Origin: Streptomyces sp. NBC_01408
GTDB taxonomy: Bacteria; Actinomycetota; Actinomycetes; Streptomycetales; Streptomycetaceae
DNA: 64,000 nt
Assembly (NCBI RefSeq): GCF_026340255.1
Contig: NZ_JAPEPJ010000001.1
Coordinates: 744,001-808,000 of the forward strand
Direction of reading: 5' to 3'
Shown here: positions 56,760 through 64,000 of the stretch, piece after piece
How the letters are laid out: each line of letters begins with the position of its first letter
Numbering within the stretch: the stretch's first letter is position 1
The notes under the pieces: model-generated
Told to the model about the DNA's origin: nothing
Database searches by the model: none
The model's input: only the letters and a program-made list of their open reading frames with translations
Program-made: the position numbers and the translations under genes

Positions 56760-57422
56760 TCACTGTGGGGTGACCACCTTGTAGTTCTTGGGCACCTGCG
56801 CGTCGGGCCGGCGCAGGTAGAGGGGGACGGGGGGCAGGAACTCCTCCCCGGCGGCCAGCCGCTCCGCGGCCAGCGCGGCCAGGGCGGCGGCCGACTGGTG
56901 CTCGGGGCCCCGCGCGTCCGGGAACACCTCCGGGTACAGGAGTGCGCCCTGGCCCACCGCGGGCAGCCCCGCGACCTGGTCGGCGATGTCGGCCGGGCGG
57001 TCCACGGCGGGCTCCGCGACGCGCGTGCGCGGGTCCTCGTAGCGGGCCCAGTACACCTCCTTGCGCCGGGCGTCGGTGGCCACGGTGAAGGGGCCCTCGA
57101 TTCCGGCGGTCCCCGCCGCGTAGGCGAGGCCGTCCAGGGTGCACAGGCCGTGCACGGGCACGCCGAGCACGGCGGCGAAGGTGGAGGCGGTGACGAGGCC
57201 GACGCGCAGCCCGGTGTAGGGGCCGGGGCCGACTCCGACGACGATGCCGGTGAGGGCGTCGAGTTTCAGCCCGGCCTCGGCGAGCACCTTGTCGACGGAG
57301 GGCAGCAGCAGCTCCCCGTGGCGGCGGGCGTCGACCTGGTTCGACTCGGCGAGGACGGACTCGCCGTCGTACAGGGCGACGGTGACGGCGGGCGTGGCGG
57401 TATCTACAGCGAGCAGGAGCAC
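56760..57422 (-). CDS. tsaB: t6A biosynthesis protein TsaB
   Basis: 220 residues, ASKHA fold: LLLAVDTATPAVTVALYDG, ARRHGELLLPSVDKVL, GVGPGPYTGLRVGLVTA. Non-catalytic partner of TsaD. First gene of the tsaB-rimI-tsaD-(ABM) operon. Confidence 0.95.
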   Translation of the reverse strand: MLLLAVDTATPAVTVALYDGESVLAESNQVDARRHGELLLPSVDKVLAEAGLKLDALTGIVVGVGPGPYTGLRVGLVTASTFAAVLGVPVHGLCTLDGLAYAAGTAGIEGPFTVATDARRKEVYWARYEDPRTRVAEPAVDRPADIADQVAGLPAVGQGALLYPEVFPDARGPEHQSAAALAALAAERLAAGEEFLPPVPLYLRRPDAQVPKNYKVVTPQ

Positions 57423-57539
57423 GCGAACAGCCTACGACTCCCGGCAGCGGGGGCCTTGCGGCCGGGCACCGGGCAACCCGGCTGCTACCTTTCGATCGAG
57501 GTGGACAAGTCGAGCGTTCGGCACGGAGGGTGGAGCAAG

Positions 57540-58097
57540 GTGGCACGCAGCAGCTCGGGAATCGTGGCCGGGCTCACCGCCGCGGCAATCGCCGTCGTGG
57601 GCTTCCTCGGCTACCAGGCCTCGGCGACGGCTCCCGCACATCCTCCGAAGGCGGCCGAGCAGGCCCCGGCCCCCGCCGAGAACCCGGTCCCCGCCAAGGT
57701 GGACCCGGCCAAGCCGCTGCCCGTGCCGGCCGATTCGGGCAGCGGGGTGCGCGTCGTGTACTCCGTGGGCCAGAAGCGGGTGTGGCTGGTGGGAGACGCG
57801 GGGCAGGAGCCCAAGTCCTTCGCGGTGGTGCCGAGCACGGTGCACCCGAAGGCGGGGAGCTACTCGGTCAGCTCGCGCTCGGGCGCGGTCACCGGATCGG
57901 ACGGGGTGCCGATCGAGCACGTCGTACGGTTCGCCGGTTCGGACGGCGTGGTGGTGGGTTTCAGCGCCCGGGTGGACGGTGCGACGCCGGAGCCGGACCC
58001 GAACAAGAAGACCGGCGGCATCCGCATGTCGCGCGCGGACGGTGACGCGATGTGGGCCTTCGCGACGATCAGCGCGAAGGTCGTCGTCGTTCCCTGA
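57540..58097 (+). CDS. Membrane-anchored exported protein, function unknown
   Basis: 185 residues. One N-terminal hydrophobic segment (about 8-24), a Pro/Ala linker, then an outer beta-rich domain of 120 residues (VRVVYSVGQKRVWLVGDAGQEP, TVHPKAGSYSVSSRSGAVTGSDG, VVGFSARVDGATPEP). GTG 57540 has GGAGGG 9 bases upstream. Inserted on the opposite strand between tsaB and the rest of the alr-tsaE cluster. This pattern recalls L,D-transpeptidase N-domains, but no catalytic Cys is seen. Confidence 0.78.
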   Translation: MARSSSGIVAGLTAAAIAVVGFLGYQASATAPAHPPKAAEQAPAPAENPVPAKVDPAKPLPVPADSGSGVRVVYSVGQKRVWLVGDAGQEPKSFAVVPSTVHPKAGSYSVSSRSGAVTGSDGVPIEHVVRFAGSDGVVVGFSARVDGATPEPDPNKKTGGIRMSRADGDAMWAFATISAKVVVVP

Positions 58098-58171
58098 CCG
58101 GCTCGGCGGCCGCCGTCGGTCCCGGACCCGGCTCCGGCTCCCGCTCCCGCTTCACCCGTACGCGGTACGGC

Positions 58172-58390
58172 TCAGGCCGCTTCGGACTCCGGAGCGGCCT
58201 GTTCCACGACTCCGCCGACCCCCGTCGCCCTGCCCGCCGCGACGGCCCCGGCCGCCCCGTCGTCGTACTGGGCGTCCTGGCGCGCGGGCGGCGTGGAGAC
58301 GGCGCTGGCGGCCAGGCCCGCGGCAAGCAGCGCCCGCATCGACACGGCGGACGGCCGGGGGTCGCGCTGTGCTCCTGCTGGTGCCGACAT
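58172..58390 (-). CDS. Small Ala-rich protein with possible signal peptide
   Basis: 72 residues. AGGAGG four bases before the ATG, an excellent ribosome site. The segment SMRALLAAGLAASAVSTPPA could be a signal peptide or weak helix; the rest is acidic and Gly/Ala-rich. A candidate iron-box palindrome lies 29 bp upstream. It follows tsaE on the same strand. Function unknown. Confidence 0.6.
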   Translation of the reverse strand: MSAPAGAQRDPRPSAVSMRALLAAGLAASAVSTPPARQDAQYDDGAAGAVAAGRATGVGGVVEQAAPESEAA

Positions 58391-58418
58391 GGTGCCTCCT
58401 GAACCCGGGGACGCCGAA

Positions 58419-58434
58419 CTTAGGCATACCTAAG
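58419..58434. promoter_or_regulatory. CTTAGG-N4-CCTAAG palindrome, candidate iron box
   Basis: On the minus strand TTAGGTATGCCTAA resembles the DmdR/IdeR core TTAGGTTAGCCTAA with two changes. Located directly upstream of the small Ala-rich gene. Confidence 0.4.
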
Positions 58435-58505
58435 AAACTCTCGGTACCATGTCACCACGTGCGCTGCCAATAGCGCAATATCTTGCCGACCTGTTGTCGG
58501 TACGT

Positions 58506-59081
58506 TTACTCCGAGAGGACGCCGGCCAGGGCGTCGAGCCCCGCTCCCGCGGACCAGCGCGCCCCGACGCCGCGCAGCGAGACCTGCCGTACGTCGTCCA
58601 GCACCTCCTCGTGGCCGACCGCCCGGGCGATCACCACGTGCAGCCGGTCGTCGGAGAGCTCCTCCACCTTGCCGTCGCCCCATTCCACGACGACCACGGA
58701 CTCGGGCAGCGAGACGTCGAGGTCCAGGTCCTCCATCTCGTCGAGCCCGCCGCCCAGGCGGTACGCGTCCACGTGCACCAGGGGCGGCCCGTCGCCCAGC
58801 GAGGGATGCACCCGGGCGATCACGAAGGTCGGCGAGGTCACGGCCCCGCGCACGCCCAGGCCCTCGCCGAGGCCGCGGGTCAGCGTGGTCTTGCCCGCGC
58901 CCAGCTCCCCGGTCAGCAGCACGAGGTCGCCGGGGCGCAGCAGGCCTGCGATCCTGCGGCCCAGGTCCCGCATCGCGTCGGGGGAGCCGATGGTGACGAC
59001 GGTCTCGGTGGGGAACCCGGTCTCAGGCGCCGGTGCCGGGCTGCGCTGTGCTTCCAGCGGTACTTCTTCCATGTCCGCCAA
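58506..59081 (-). CDS. tsaE: t6A biosynthesis ATPase TsaE
   Basis: 191 residues. P-loop LLTGELGAGKTTLTRGL, SPTFVI, HVDAYRLG and VVVEWGDGK. The first 35 residues are extra. The start overlaps the upstream hydrolase gene by 59 bp; ATG 59072 is an alternative that shortens this. Part of the alr-hydrolase-tsaE operon. Confidence 0.94.
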   Translation of the reverse strand: MADMEEVPLEAQRSPAPAPETGFPTETVVTIGSPDAMRDLGRRIAGLLRPGDLVLLTGELGAGKTTLTRGLGEGLGVRGAVTSPTFVIARVHPSLGDGPPLVHVDAYRLGGGLDEMEDLDLDVSLPESVVVVEWGDGKVEELSDDRLHVVIARAVGHEEVLDDVRQVSLRGVGARWSAGAGLDALAGVLSE

Positions 59082-60204
59082 CGTTAGTCGCTGCGGGCAC
59101 CACCCCCGTGCGCGCCAGCAGATCGGTCAGCAGCCCGGTCACGGTCTCGGGCTGCTCCAGCATCATCAGGTGCCCGGCGGTCTCCAGGACGGCCAGTTCG
59201 GCGCCCGGCAGCGCCTCCTTGATGGCCTCGCTGTGCGCGAGCGGGGTGATCATGTCCCGGGCCCCGGCGATGACGGTGACGGGGATGTCCGCGAACCGCT
59301 GGAGCGCGGCGGTCTTGTCGTGGGCCTGGAAGGCCGGGTAGAACTCGGCGACCACGTCGATCGGGGTGGCCTCGATGAGCCGTTCCGCGAAGCGGGCGAT
59401 GGCCGGGTCCACGTCCCGGGAGCCGAACGAGTACATCTTGATCATGCCGGCGAAGAGGTCGGCGGTGGCCCTGCGCCCCTTCTCGACGAGTTCGACCTGC
59501 GAGCCGAGGGCCTTGAGCACGCCCGGCAGGAGCCTGCGTACGGCGCCCACGCCGACGGACGGGAGCCCGTACGTCACCTCGCCGAGGCTGCCGCTGGACG
59601 TGCCGACCAGGGCCACGCCGACGACGCGCTCGCGCACGAGGTCGGGGAACTGCTCGGCCAGTCCCATGATGGTCATACCGCCCATCGAGTGACCCACCAG
59701 GATCAGGGGGCCCTCGGGGGCGGCGGCGTCGATGACGGCCTTCAGGTCGCGGCCGAGGTGTTCGATGGTGACCGGTTCACCGTCCGCCTGGGCGATGCCG
59801 CGCGCGCTGCGGCCGTGGCTGCGCTGGTCCCAGTACACGGAACGGACCACTCCGCGCAGGGCGGCGCGCTGGAAGTGCCAGGAGTCCTGGCCGAGGCAGT
59901 AGCCGTGGCAGAAGACGACGGTGGCCGGGGGCGCGGACTTGCGCCTCAGGCGGCGCTTGGCCACGCCGTCGCCGGGCAGCTCGTCGACCTCGTAGTAGAT
60001 CTCGGTGGCGTCCTCGGCCCGGCAGGTCCCCTCGGTGCCGCGCAGGGAGCCGTAGTCCCCTGCGGCGTCGAGCGCCAGGCGCGCCTCCCTGCGCATGCCG
60101 CGCCCCACGGTGATCCGCTCGACCGCGACACCGGCCGCGGCGCCCGCCGCCAGCACGCCGATGGCGGCGCCGGCCCAGCCGGCCTTGCGCCAGTTCTCGC
60201 TCAC
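59023..60204 (-). CDS. Alpha/beta hydrolase with N-terminal membrane helix
   Basis: 393 residues. A hydrophobic segment at about 8-28, then an alpha/beta hydrolase fold: VVFCHGYCLGQDSW (oxyanion), DQRSHGRS, VGHSMGGMTIMG (nucleophile Ser), GARDMITPL (acid) and TAGHLMMLE (His). The complete triad suggests an active esterase or lipase. It sits between alr and tsaE, a conserved actinobacterial order, but its substrate is unknown. Confidence 0.9.
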   Translation of the reverse strand: MSENWRKAGWAGAAIGVLAAGAAAGVAVERITVGRGMRREARLALDAAGDYGSLRGTEGTCRAEDATEIYYEVDELPGDGVAKRRLRRKSAPPATVVFCHGYCLGQDSWHFQRAALRGVVRSVYWDQRSHGRSARGIAQADGEPVTIEHLGRDLKAVIDAAAPEGPLILVGHSMGGMTIMGLAEQFPDLVRERVVGVALVGTSSGSLGEVTYGLPSVGVGAVRRLLPGVLKALGSQVELVEKGRRATADLFAGMIKMYSFGSRDVDPAIARFAERLIEATPIDVVAEFYPAFQAHDKTAALQRFADIPVTVIAGARDMITPLAHSEAIKEALPGAELAVLETAGHLMMLEQPETVTGLLTDLLARTGVVPAATNVGGHGRSTAGSTAQPGTGA

Positions 60205-60224
60205 GCCGCCGCCCTCACTCCGCC

Positions 60225-61361
60225 TCAGCGGCCCAGGTACACCCGGGGCACGCGCCCTCCGATACGGGTGACGATCTCATACCCGATCGTGCCCGACGCC
60301 TCGGCCCAGTCCTCGGCGGTGGGTTCGCCGCGCCGGGCGTCCCCGAAGATCACGGCTTCGTCGCCGACCCGGGCGAGGTCCTCGCCCAAGTCGACCACGA
60401 ACTGGTCCATGGCGACCCGTCCCGCGACGTGGCGGATCTTGCCGCCGACGAGGACGGGCCCGCGGCCCGACGCGTGCCGGGGGATGCCGTCGGCGTACCC
60501 GGCGGGGATGAGCGCGAGGTTCGTCCCGGTCTCGGTGACGTAGTGGTGTCCGTAGCTCACGCCGTGCCCGGCGGGGACGTTCTTGACCAGCGCGAGGGAG
60601 GCCTTCAGGGTCATCGCGGGGCGCAGGCCCAGCTGGGCCGGGGTGCCGAGCTCGGGCGCGGGCGAGACCCCGTAGACCGCCAGTCCGCAGCGGACCAGGT
60701 CGAAGTGGGACTCGGGGAGGGTGAGCGTCGCGGGCGAGTTGGCGATGTGCCGGACCTCGGGGTCGACGCCCTCCTTCTCGGCGTACGCGAGCATGTCGCG
60801 GAAGGCGGCGAGCTGGAGCTGGATCGACGGGTGCCCGGGCTCGTCGGCACAGGCGAAGTGCGACCAGACGCCGGTGACCTGGACGGTGCCCTCGGCCTGG
60901 GCGGCGACGGCCGCCCCGACGAGGTCCGCCCAGTCGGCGGGCTGACAGCCGTTGCGGCCGAGCCCGGTGTCGGCCTTGAGCTGGATGCGCGCGGTGCGGC
61001 CTGCGGCGCGGGCGGCGGCCCGTACCTCGTCCAGGGCCCACAGCCCGCTGACGGAGACGTCCAGATCGGCCTCGACGGCTTCCCGCCAGGGCCCGCCGGG
61101 GGTCCACAGCCAGCACATGATCCGGCCCTCGACCCCGGCGGCGCGCAGCGCGAGCGCCTCCTCGGGCGTGGCGGTCCCGAGCCATGCGGCCCCGGCCTCC
61201 TGGGCGGCCTTGGCGCAGGCCACGGCCCCGTGCCCGTAGGCGTTCGCCTTGACCACGGCCATCAGTGCGGCCCGGGGCGCCCGCTCGCGCAGTGCGCGCA
61301 CGTTCTCCCGCACGGCGTCAAGATCGATCTCGGCGTACACGCGCGTCGGTGTCTCGTTCAT
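60225..61361 (-). CDS. alr: Alanine racemase
   Basis: Interconverts L- and D-alanine for peptidoglycan. 378 residues. PLP-binding Lys38 in VVKANAYGHG; C-terminal half with GVSYGHHYV (catalytic Tyr) and GRVAMDQFVVDLG. ATG at 61361; the frame runs 36 codons further into the repeat region without similarity. The 563 bp upstream (61362-61924) hold only repeats, so the alr promoter must lie inside or next to them. Confidence 0.96.
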   Translation of the reverse strand: MNETPTRVYAEIDLDAVRENVRALRERAPRAALMAVVKANAYGHGAVACAKAAQEAGAAWLGTATPEEALALRAAGVEGRIMCWLWTPGGPWREAVEADLDVSVSGLWALDEVRAAARAAGRTARIQLKADTGLGRNGCQPADWADLVGAAVAAQAEGTVQVTGVWSHFACADEPGHPSIQLQLAAFRDMLAYAEKEGVDPEVRHIANSPATLTLPESHFDLVRCGLAVYGVSPAPELGTPAQLGLRPAMTLKASLALVKNVPAGHGVSYGHHYVTETGTNLALIPAGYADGIPRHASGRGPVLVGGKIRHVAGRVAMDQFVVDLGEDLARVGDEAVIFGDARRGEPTAEDWAEASGTIGYEIVTRIGGRVPRVYLGR

Positions 61362-61397
61362 CGCCCACAGTCTCTCAGACCCCGCGGTGTCCCTTGC

Positions 61398-61552
61398 GGG
61401 GCTTGGCGGGGTGTGCGGCGCCGTTGCACGGGGCTTGGCGGGGTGTGTGCGTCTGCCGCGCCGCTGCACGGGGCTCTGCCCCGGACCCCGCGCCTCAATC
61501 GCCGGCGGGGCTGGGTTTGGCCTTGGCCCTGGCGGGGGCTTGGCGGGGTGTG
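61398..61552. repeat. 18-bp direct repeat, three copies upstream of alr
   Basis: GGGGCTTGGCGGGGTGTG at 61398-61415, 61430-61447 and 61535-61552. Confidence 0.8.
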
Positions 61553-61926
61553 GGGCGGGGCCGCTCCGGAGCGTCTCCTCGGCTCGCGCACTTAGCCCCG
61601 GCTACGCATGTGCGGCCTGGGTTGCGCGCTCGTCCTGCGGGGACTCTCCTGCGCGACCCCGCCCCACGCCCGGGCTTCGGAAGGCGAAGCCGTGGTGGAG
61701 GGGAGTGGGGACGCGCAGGGTTGTCCCCGCAGGACGAGCGCGCAACCGGCCTGACCCTTCTTGATCGGGCTCAGTGCGCGAGCCGAGGAGACAACCCGGA
61801 GCGGCCCCGCGGACCGACCCCACCGACCAGGCCGCCTGGCAACCCCCAGAGGCGAAGCCAGGGCCAAATCCAGCCCCGCCGGCGTTTGAGGCGCGGGGTC
61901 TGGGGCGGAGCCCCAGGGGCCCGGCT
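61464..61926. repeat. Large imperfect palindrome made of two dispersed repeats in inverted orientation
   Basis: The left arm (61464-61644) and the right arm (61926-61723, inverted) share the GGGGCTCYGCCCC hairpin, the CGCGCCTCAA-CGCCGGCGGGGCTGG core, GGGGCCGCTCCGG-GTCTCCTCGGCTCGCGCACT and TTGCGCGCTCGTCCTGCGGGGAC. The total length is about 460 bp. It abuts the stop of the NAD(P)HX gene. Confidence 0.85.
61621..61746. repeat. Foldback core of the palindrome
   Basis: 24-bp perfect inverted repeat (61621-61644 with 61723-61746), continued inward by CCTGCGCG-ACCCC pairing and a central GGCTTCG...CGAAGCC hairpin. Looks like a non-autonomous foldback or MITE-like unit. Confidence 0.75.
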
Positions 61927-63379
61927 AGGCCTGGCCGCAGCCGAACCCGACACCGCCGAGCCGCCCGCAGGGCTCACGGCAAACTGCGCGCCACGCGTCC
62001 GGAAGGGCTTCGGCGACCTGATGGGCCAGGACCGGCGCCCCGGCCCCGGCGACCCCGCGCCCGGCCAGCCCGTGCAGGTACGCCGCCACCGCCCCGGCAT
62101 CCGCCCCGGACAGCCCCGCCGCCAGCAGGGACCCGGCCAGCCCGGACAGCACGTCCCCACTGCCGGCGGTGGCCAGCCAGGAGGTCCCGGTCGGGTTGAC
62201 CCTCACCGGGACCTCGCCGGAGGCGACCAGCGTCGTCGAGCCCTTCAGCAGCACCGCCGCCCCGTACCGCTCGGCCAGCGCGCGCGCCGCGGACAGCCGC
62301 CCCGCCTCCACCGACTCCCGCGGCACGCCCAGCAGCGCCGCCGCCTCCCCCGCGTGCGGGGTCAGCAGGGTGGGGGCCGTCCGGGCCCGCAGCAGCCCGG
62401 CGTCCAGCCCGCGCAGCCCGTCCGCGTCGACCAGCACCGGCACGTCCTGGGCCAGCAGCTCCGCGACCTCCCCGGCGCGCCCCTCCCCCAGCCCCGGCCC
62501 GGCCACCCAGGCCTGCACCCGGCCCCGCCCGATCAGCGTCTCGGGGTACCGGGCGAGCACGGCCTCGGCCGCGGGGCCCGCGTACCGCACCGCACCCGCG
62601 CCGCCGCGCAGGGCCCCGGCCACGGCCAGTACCGCCGCGCCCGGGTACTGCGCGGACCCGGCGAGGATGCCGACCACGCCCCGCCGGTACTTGTCGCTCG
62701 ACGCTGTCGGCACCGGCAGCAGCCGTGCCACGTCGGCGTGCTGGAGGGCTTCCGCCTCCGGGGCCGGCAGCTCCAGCCCGATGTCCACCAGGTGCACCGC
62801 GCCCGCCGCGGAGGCGCCGGGGTCGATGAGCAGACCGGGCTTGTACGCCCCGAAGGTCACCGTCACGTCGGCGGCCACGGCGGGCCCCGCCACTTCCCCG
62901 GTGTCGGCGTCGACGCCGCTCGGCAGGTCCACGGCGACGACGGGCACCCCGTGCGGGATCTGCCCGGCCAGGGCCGCGGCCGCCGGCCGCAGTCCGCCCC
63001 GGCCGCCGATCCCGAGCAGCCCGTCCACCACCAGGTCCGGCCGGTCCGGTACCGCCTGCGCCAGCCGCCCGCCGGCGGCCCTGAGCGCGGCCAGCCCGCC
63101 CGCGTGCAGGCGCTCCGGATCCATCGGCACGGCCGTCACCCCGGCCCCGCGCCGGGCGAGGCGCGCTCCGGCGTACAGCGCGTCCCCGCCGTTGTCCCCG
63201 GGCCCGACCAGCAGGGCGACCCGCGCCCCGTACACCCGGCCCCGACGCCGGGTCAGCAGCCCGGCGCACACGGCCGCCAGCCCGGCCGCCGCCCGCTGCA
63301 TCAGGGCGCCTTCGGGCAACCGGGCCATCAGCTCCCGCTCGGCGGCCCGTACGGTCTCCACGCTGTAAGCAGTACGCAT
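61925..63379 (-). CDS. nnr: Bifunctional NAD(P)H-hydrate epimerase and ADP-dependent NAD(P)HX dehydratase
   Basis: 484 residues, repairs hydrated NAD(P)H. N-terminal YjeF_N epimerase (LVGPGDNGGDALYAGARLA, DGLLGIGGRGGLR, VAVDLPSGVDADTG). C-terminal carbohydrate-kinase-like dehydratase (TPHAGEAAALLG, LLKGSTTLV, LATAGSGDVLSGLAGSLLA). The stop is within 2 bp of the end of the palindromic repeat, so the last few residues (GFGCGQA) may be altered. The start lies just beyond an IS element end. Confidence 0.95.
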   Translation of the reverse strand: MRTAYSVETVRAAERELMARLPEGALMQRAAAGLAAVCAGLLTRRRGRVYGARVALLVGPGDNGGDALYAGARLARRGAGVTAVPMDPERLHAGGLAALRAAGGRLAQAVPDRPDLVVDGLLGIGGRGGLRPAAAALAGQIPHGVPVVAVDLPSGVDADTGEVAGPAVAADVTVTFGAYKPGLLIDPGASAAGAVHLVDIGLELPAPEAEALQHADVARLLPVPTASSDKYRRGVVGILAGSAQYPGAAVLAVAGALRGGAGAVRYAGPAAEAVLARYPETLIGRGRVQAWVAGPGLGEGRAGEVAELLAQDVPVLVDADGLRGLDAGLLRARTAPTLLTPHAGEAAALLGVPRESVEAGRLSAARALAERYGAAVLLKGSTTLVASGEVPVRVNPTGTSWLATAGSGDVLSGLAGSLLAAGLSGADAGAVAAYLHGLAGRGVAGAGAPVLAHQVAEALPDAWRAVCREPCGRLGGVGFGCGQA

Positions 63380-63394
63380 GGGAACAGCGTCTCT

Positions 63395-63431
63395 GATCAG
63401 CTGAGTGATCCCATGTCAGACATAGTGTCTG
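63395..63431 (-). ncRNA. Candidate right-end RNA (omega RNA) hairpins of the IS605-type element
   Basis: Two small hairpins at the 3' end of the tnpB frame: GATCA-GCTGAG-TGATC (63395-63410) and CAGACA-TAG-TGTCTG (63417-63431). In IS605-type elements the guide RNA overlaps the tnpB 3' end and continues into flanking DNA, which here would be the start of the NAD(P)HX gene. Inferred from family knowledge. Confidence 0.3.
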
Positions 63432-64000
63432 GCAGGGGAGTTTCCCACCGTGAAGGGGTGGCGTGGGCATGCAGGTGGAATCCCGCGCCCAGTGTCGCTC
63501 CCCGTGGCCGGTGTCGGCTGGTGGTGGGTGTGCTGATCGTCGTCACGTCCTGGTGCCGATGGGCTGCGCGGGGCAGTCCGGGCCGGCCCGTGTGAGCGTG
63601 TCCCTCCGGACGCTTGCCCGCCGGGCCTTGCGGCCCGGTGGGGGAGGGTGCCCTGCGTCGCCTGGGCGCGGGGCGTGTTGCCTTGTGCCGGGTGGGGCCG
63701 GTCTTGGACCGGTCCCGGCTGGTCTTCGGTGCGGCCGCTGTGATGACCGCTGCCGTTTCGAGCTCGCCAACGGTGCTGCGGATGGCCAACGCACCTGTCG
63801 TGCGGTCGGTGCCGGTCTTGGTCTGGTGGGTCAGGCCACGGGCGGCGATGCGTTTCCATGCGCCCTGGTCTCGGTCGCCCTGGTATCCGCAGGAGGGGCA
63901 GACGGCCCACTTCCAGCCCGGGGTGCTGGCCCGGTCGGGGGCTTTGCGGTGCCGTAGAGGGGTCAGGCAGTACGGGCAATGTTTGGAGGTGCCGCGGGCC
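63397..64000 (-). CDS. tnpB: TnpB-like protein of an IS200/IS605-type element, C-terminal part
   Basis: Open from the right window edge to a TGA at 63397. The zinc ribbon is intact (CPYC, then CPSCGYQ), followed by GDRDQGAWKRIAARGL, equivalent to the last RuvC-like motif with its catalytic Asp. Beyond it an unusually long tail of about 150 residues, rich in Arg/Pro/Thr/His, runs to the stop. TnpB proteins are RNA-guided nucleases encoded by transposons. The remaining N-terminal two thirds lie outside the window, so intactness cannot be judged. Confidence 0.8.
   Translation of the reverse strand, partial: ARGTSKHCPYCLTPLRHRKAPDRASTPGWKWAVCPSCGYQGDRDQGAWKRIAARGLTHQTKTGTDRTTGALAIRSTVGELETAAVITAAAPKTSRDRSKTGPTRHKATRPAPRRRRAPSPTGPQGPAGKRPEGHAHTGRPGLPRAAHRHQDVTTISTPTTSRHRPRGATLGAGFHLHAHATPSRWETPLPDTMSDMGSLS

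Noticed and set aside
58152..58427. Alternative frame over the small Ala-rich gene
   Set aside because: Arg/Gly-rich product without a ribosome site, whereas the frame starting at 58390 has AGGAGG at ideal spacing.
61249..61900. Several open frames in the palindromic region
   Set aside because: Products are translations of the dispersed repeat; no start signals and no conserved domain.

Overview
The window is chromosomal DNA of a Streptomyces species. The evidence is very high GC, GTG starts, tightly packed genes, and the developmental regulators BldM and WhiD beside GuaB, a GuaB3 paralogue and the GroES/GroEL1 pair. From memory this gene order resembles the core of the S. coelicolor chromosome. 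No rRNA or tRNA gene was found.

Layout. 1-8 kb: an envelope NlpC/P60 protein, a membrane esterase, a PspC-domain histidine kinase with its response regulator facing a second PspC membrane protein, a DoxX protein and an unknown membrane protein. 8-13 kb: a class II aldolase-like protein that has lost its metal ligands, guaA, and a small accessory cluster (XRE/DUF5753-type regulator, DUF6879-type protein and two small proteins). 13 kb: a chorismate mutase gene behind what looks like a leaderless Phe/Tyr leader peptide and attenuator. 14-17.4 kb: a GMC oxidoreductase and succinic-semialdehyde dehydrogenase operon. 17.5-25 kb: three adjacent membrane Ser/Thr kinases with related outer domains, the middle one a pseudokinase split by long repeats. 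25-32 kb: glpD, a nucleotide-sugar dehydrogenase-like protein lacking its catalytic Cys, and an unknown cytosolic protein paired with a membrane-anchored M16 metalloprotease. 32-37 kb: guaB3, guaB, a sigma-70 family factor, bldM with a recognisable sigma-BldN promoter, and whiD. 37-41 kb: a LysR regulator, a MOSC protein, an SDR and a SnoaL-like protein. 41-43 kb: groEL1 and groES with two CIRCE operators.

43-48 kb: a response regulator truncated by a dispersed repeat, its intact kinase, an LCP-family enzyme and an FtsW/RodA-family protein. 48-51 kb: a second accessory cluster (Nudix, HTH-PLD-like regulator, GntR, two tiny proteins). 51-54 kb: tandem polysaccharide deacetylase lipoproteins and a THUMP-like methyltransferase. 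55-63.4 kb: the tRNA t6A genes tsaD, tsaB and tsaE with rimI, an alpha/beta hydrolase, alr and the NAD(P)HX repair gene. The window ends in the 3' part of an IS605-type TnpB gene.

A GC-rich dispersed repeat recurs at 33.1, 43.0, 54.1 and 61.5-61.9 kb. It has truncated one gene, supplies the stop codon of another, and forms a palindrome of about 460 bp upstream of alr. The strongest candidates for undescribed biology are the attenuator, the set of proteins that keep their fold but lack catalytic residues, the M16 protease pair and the repeat family.
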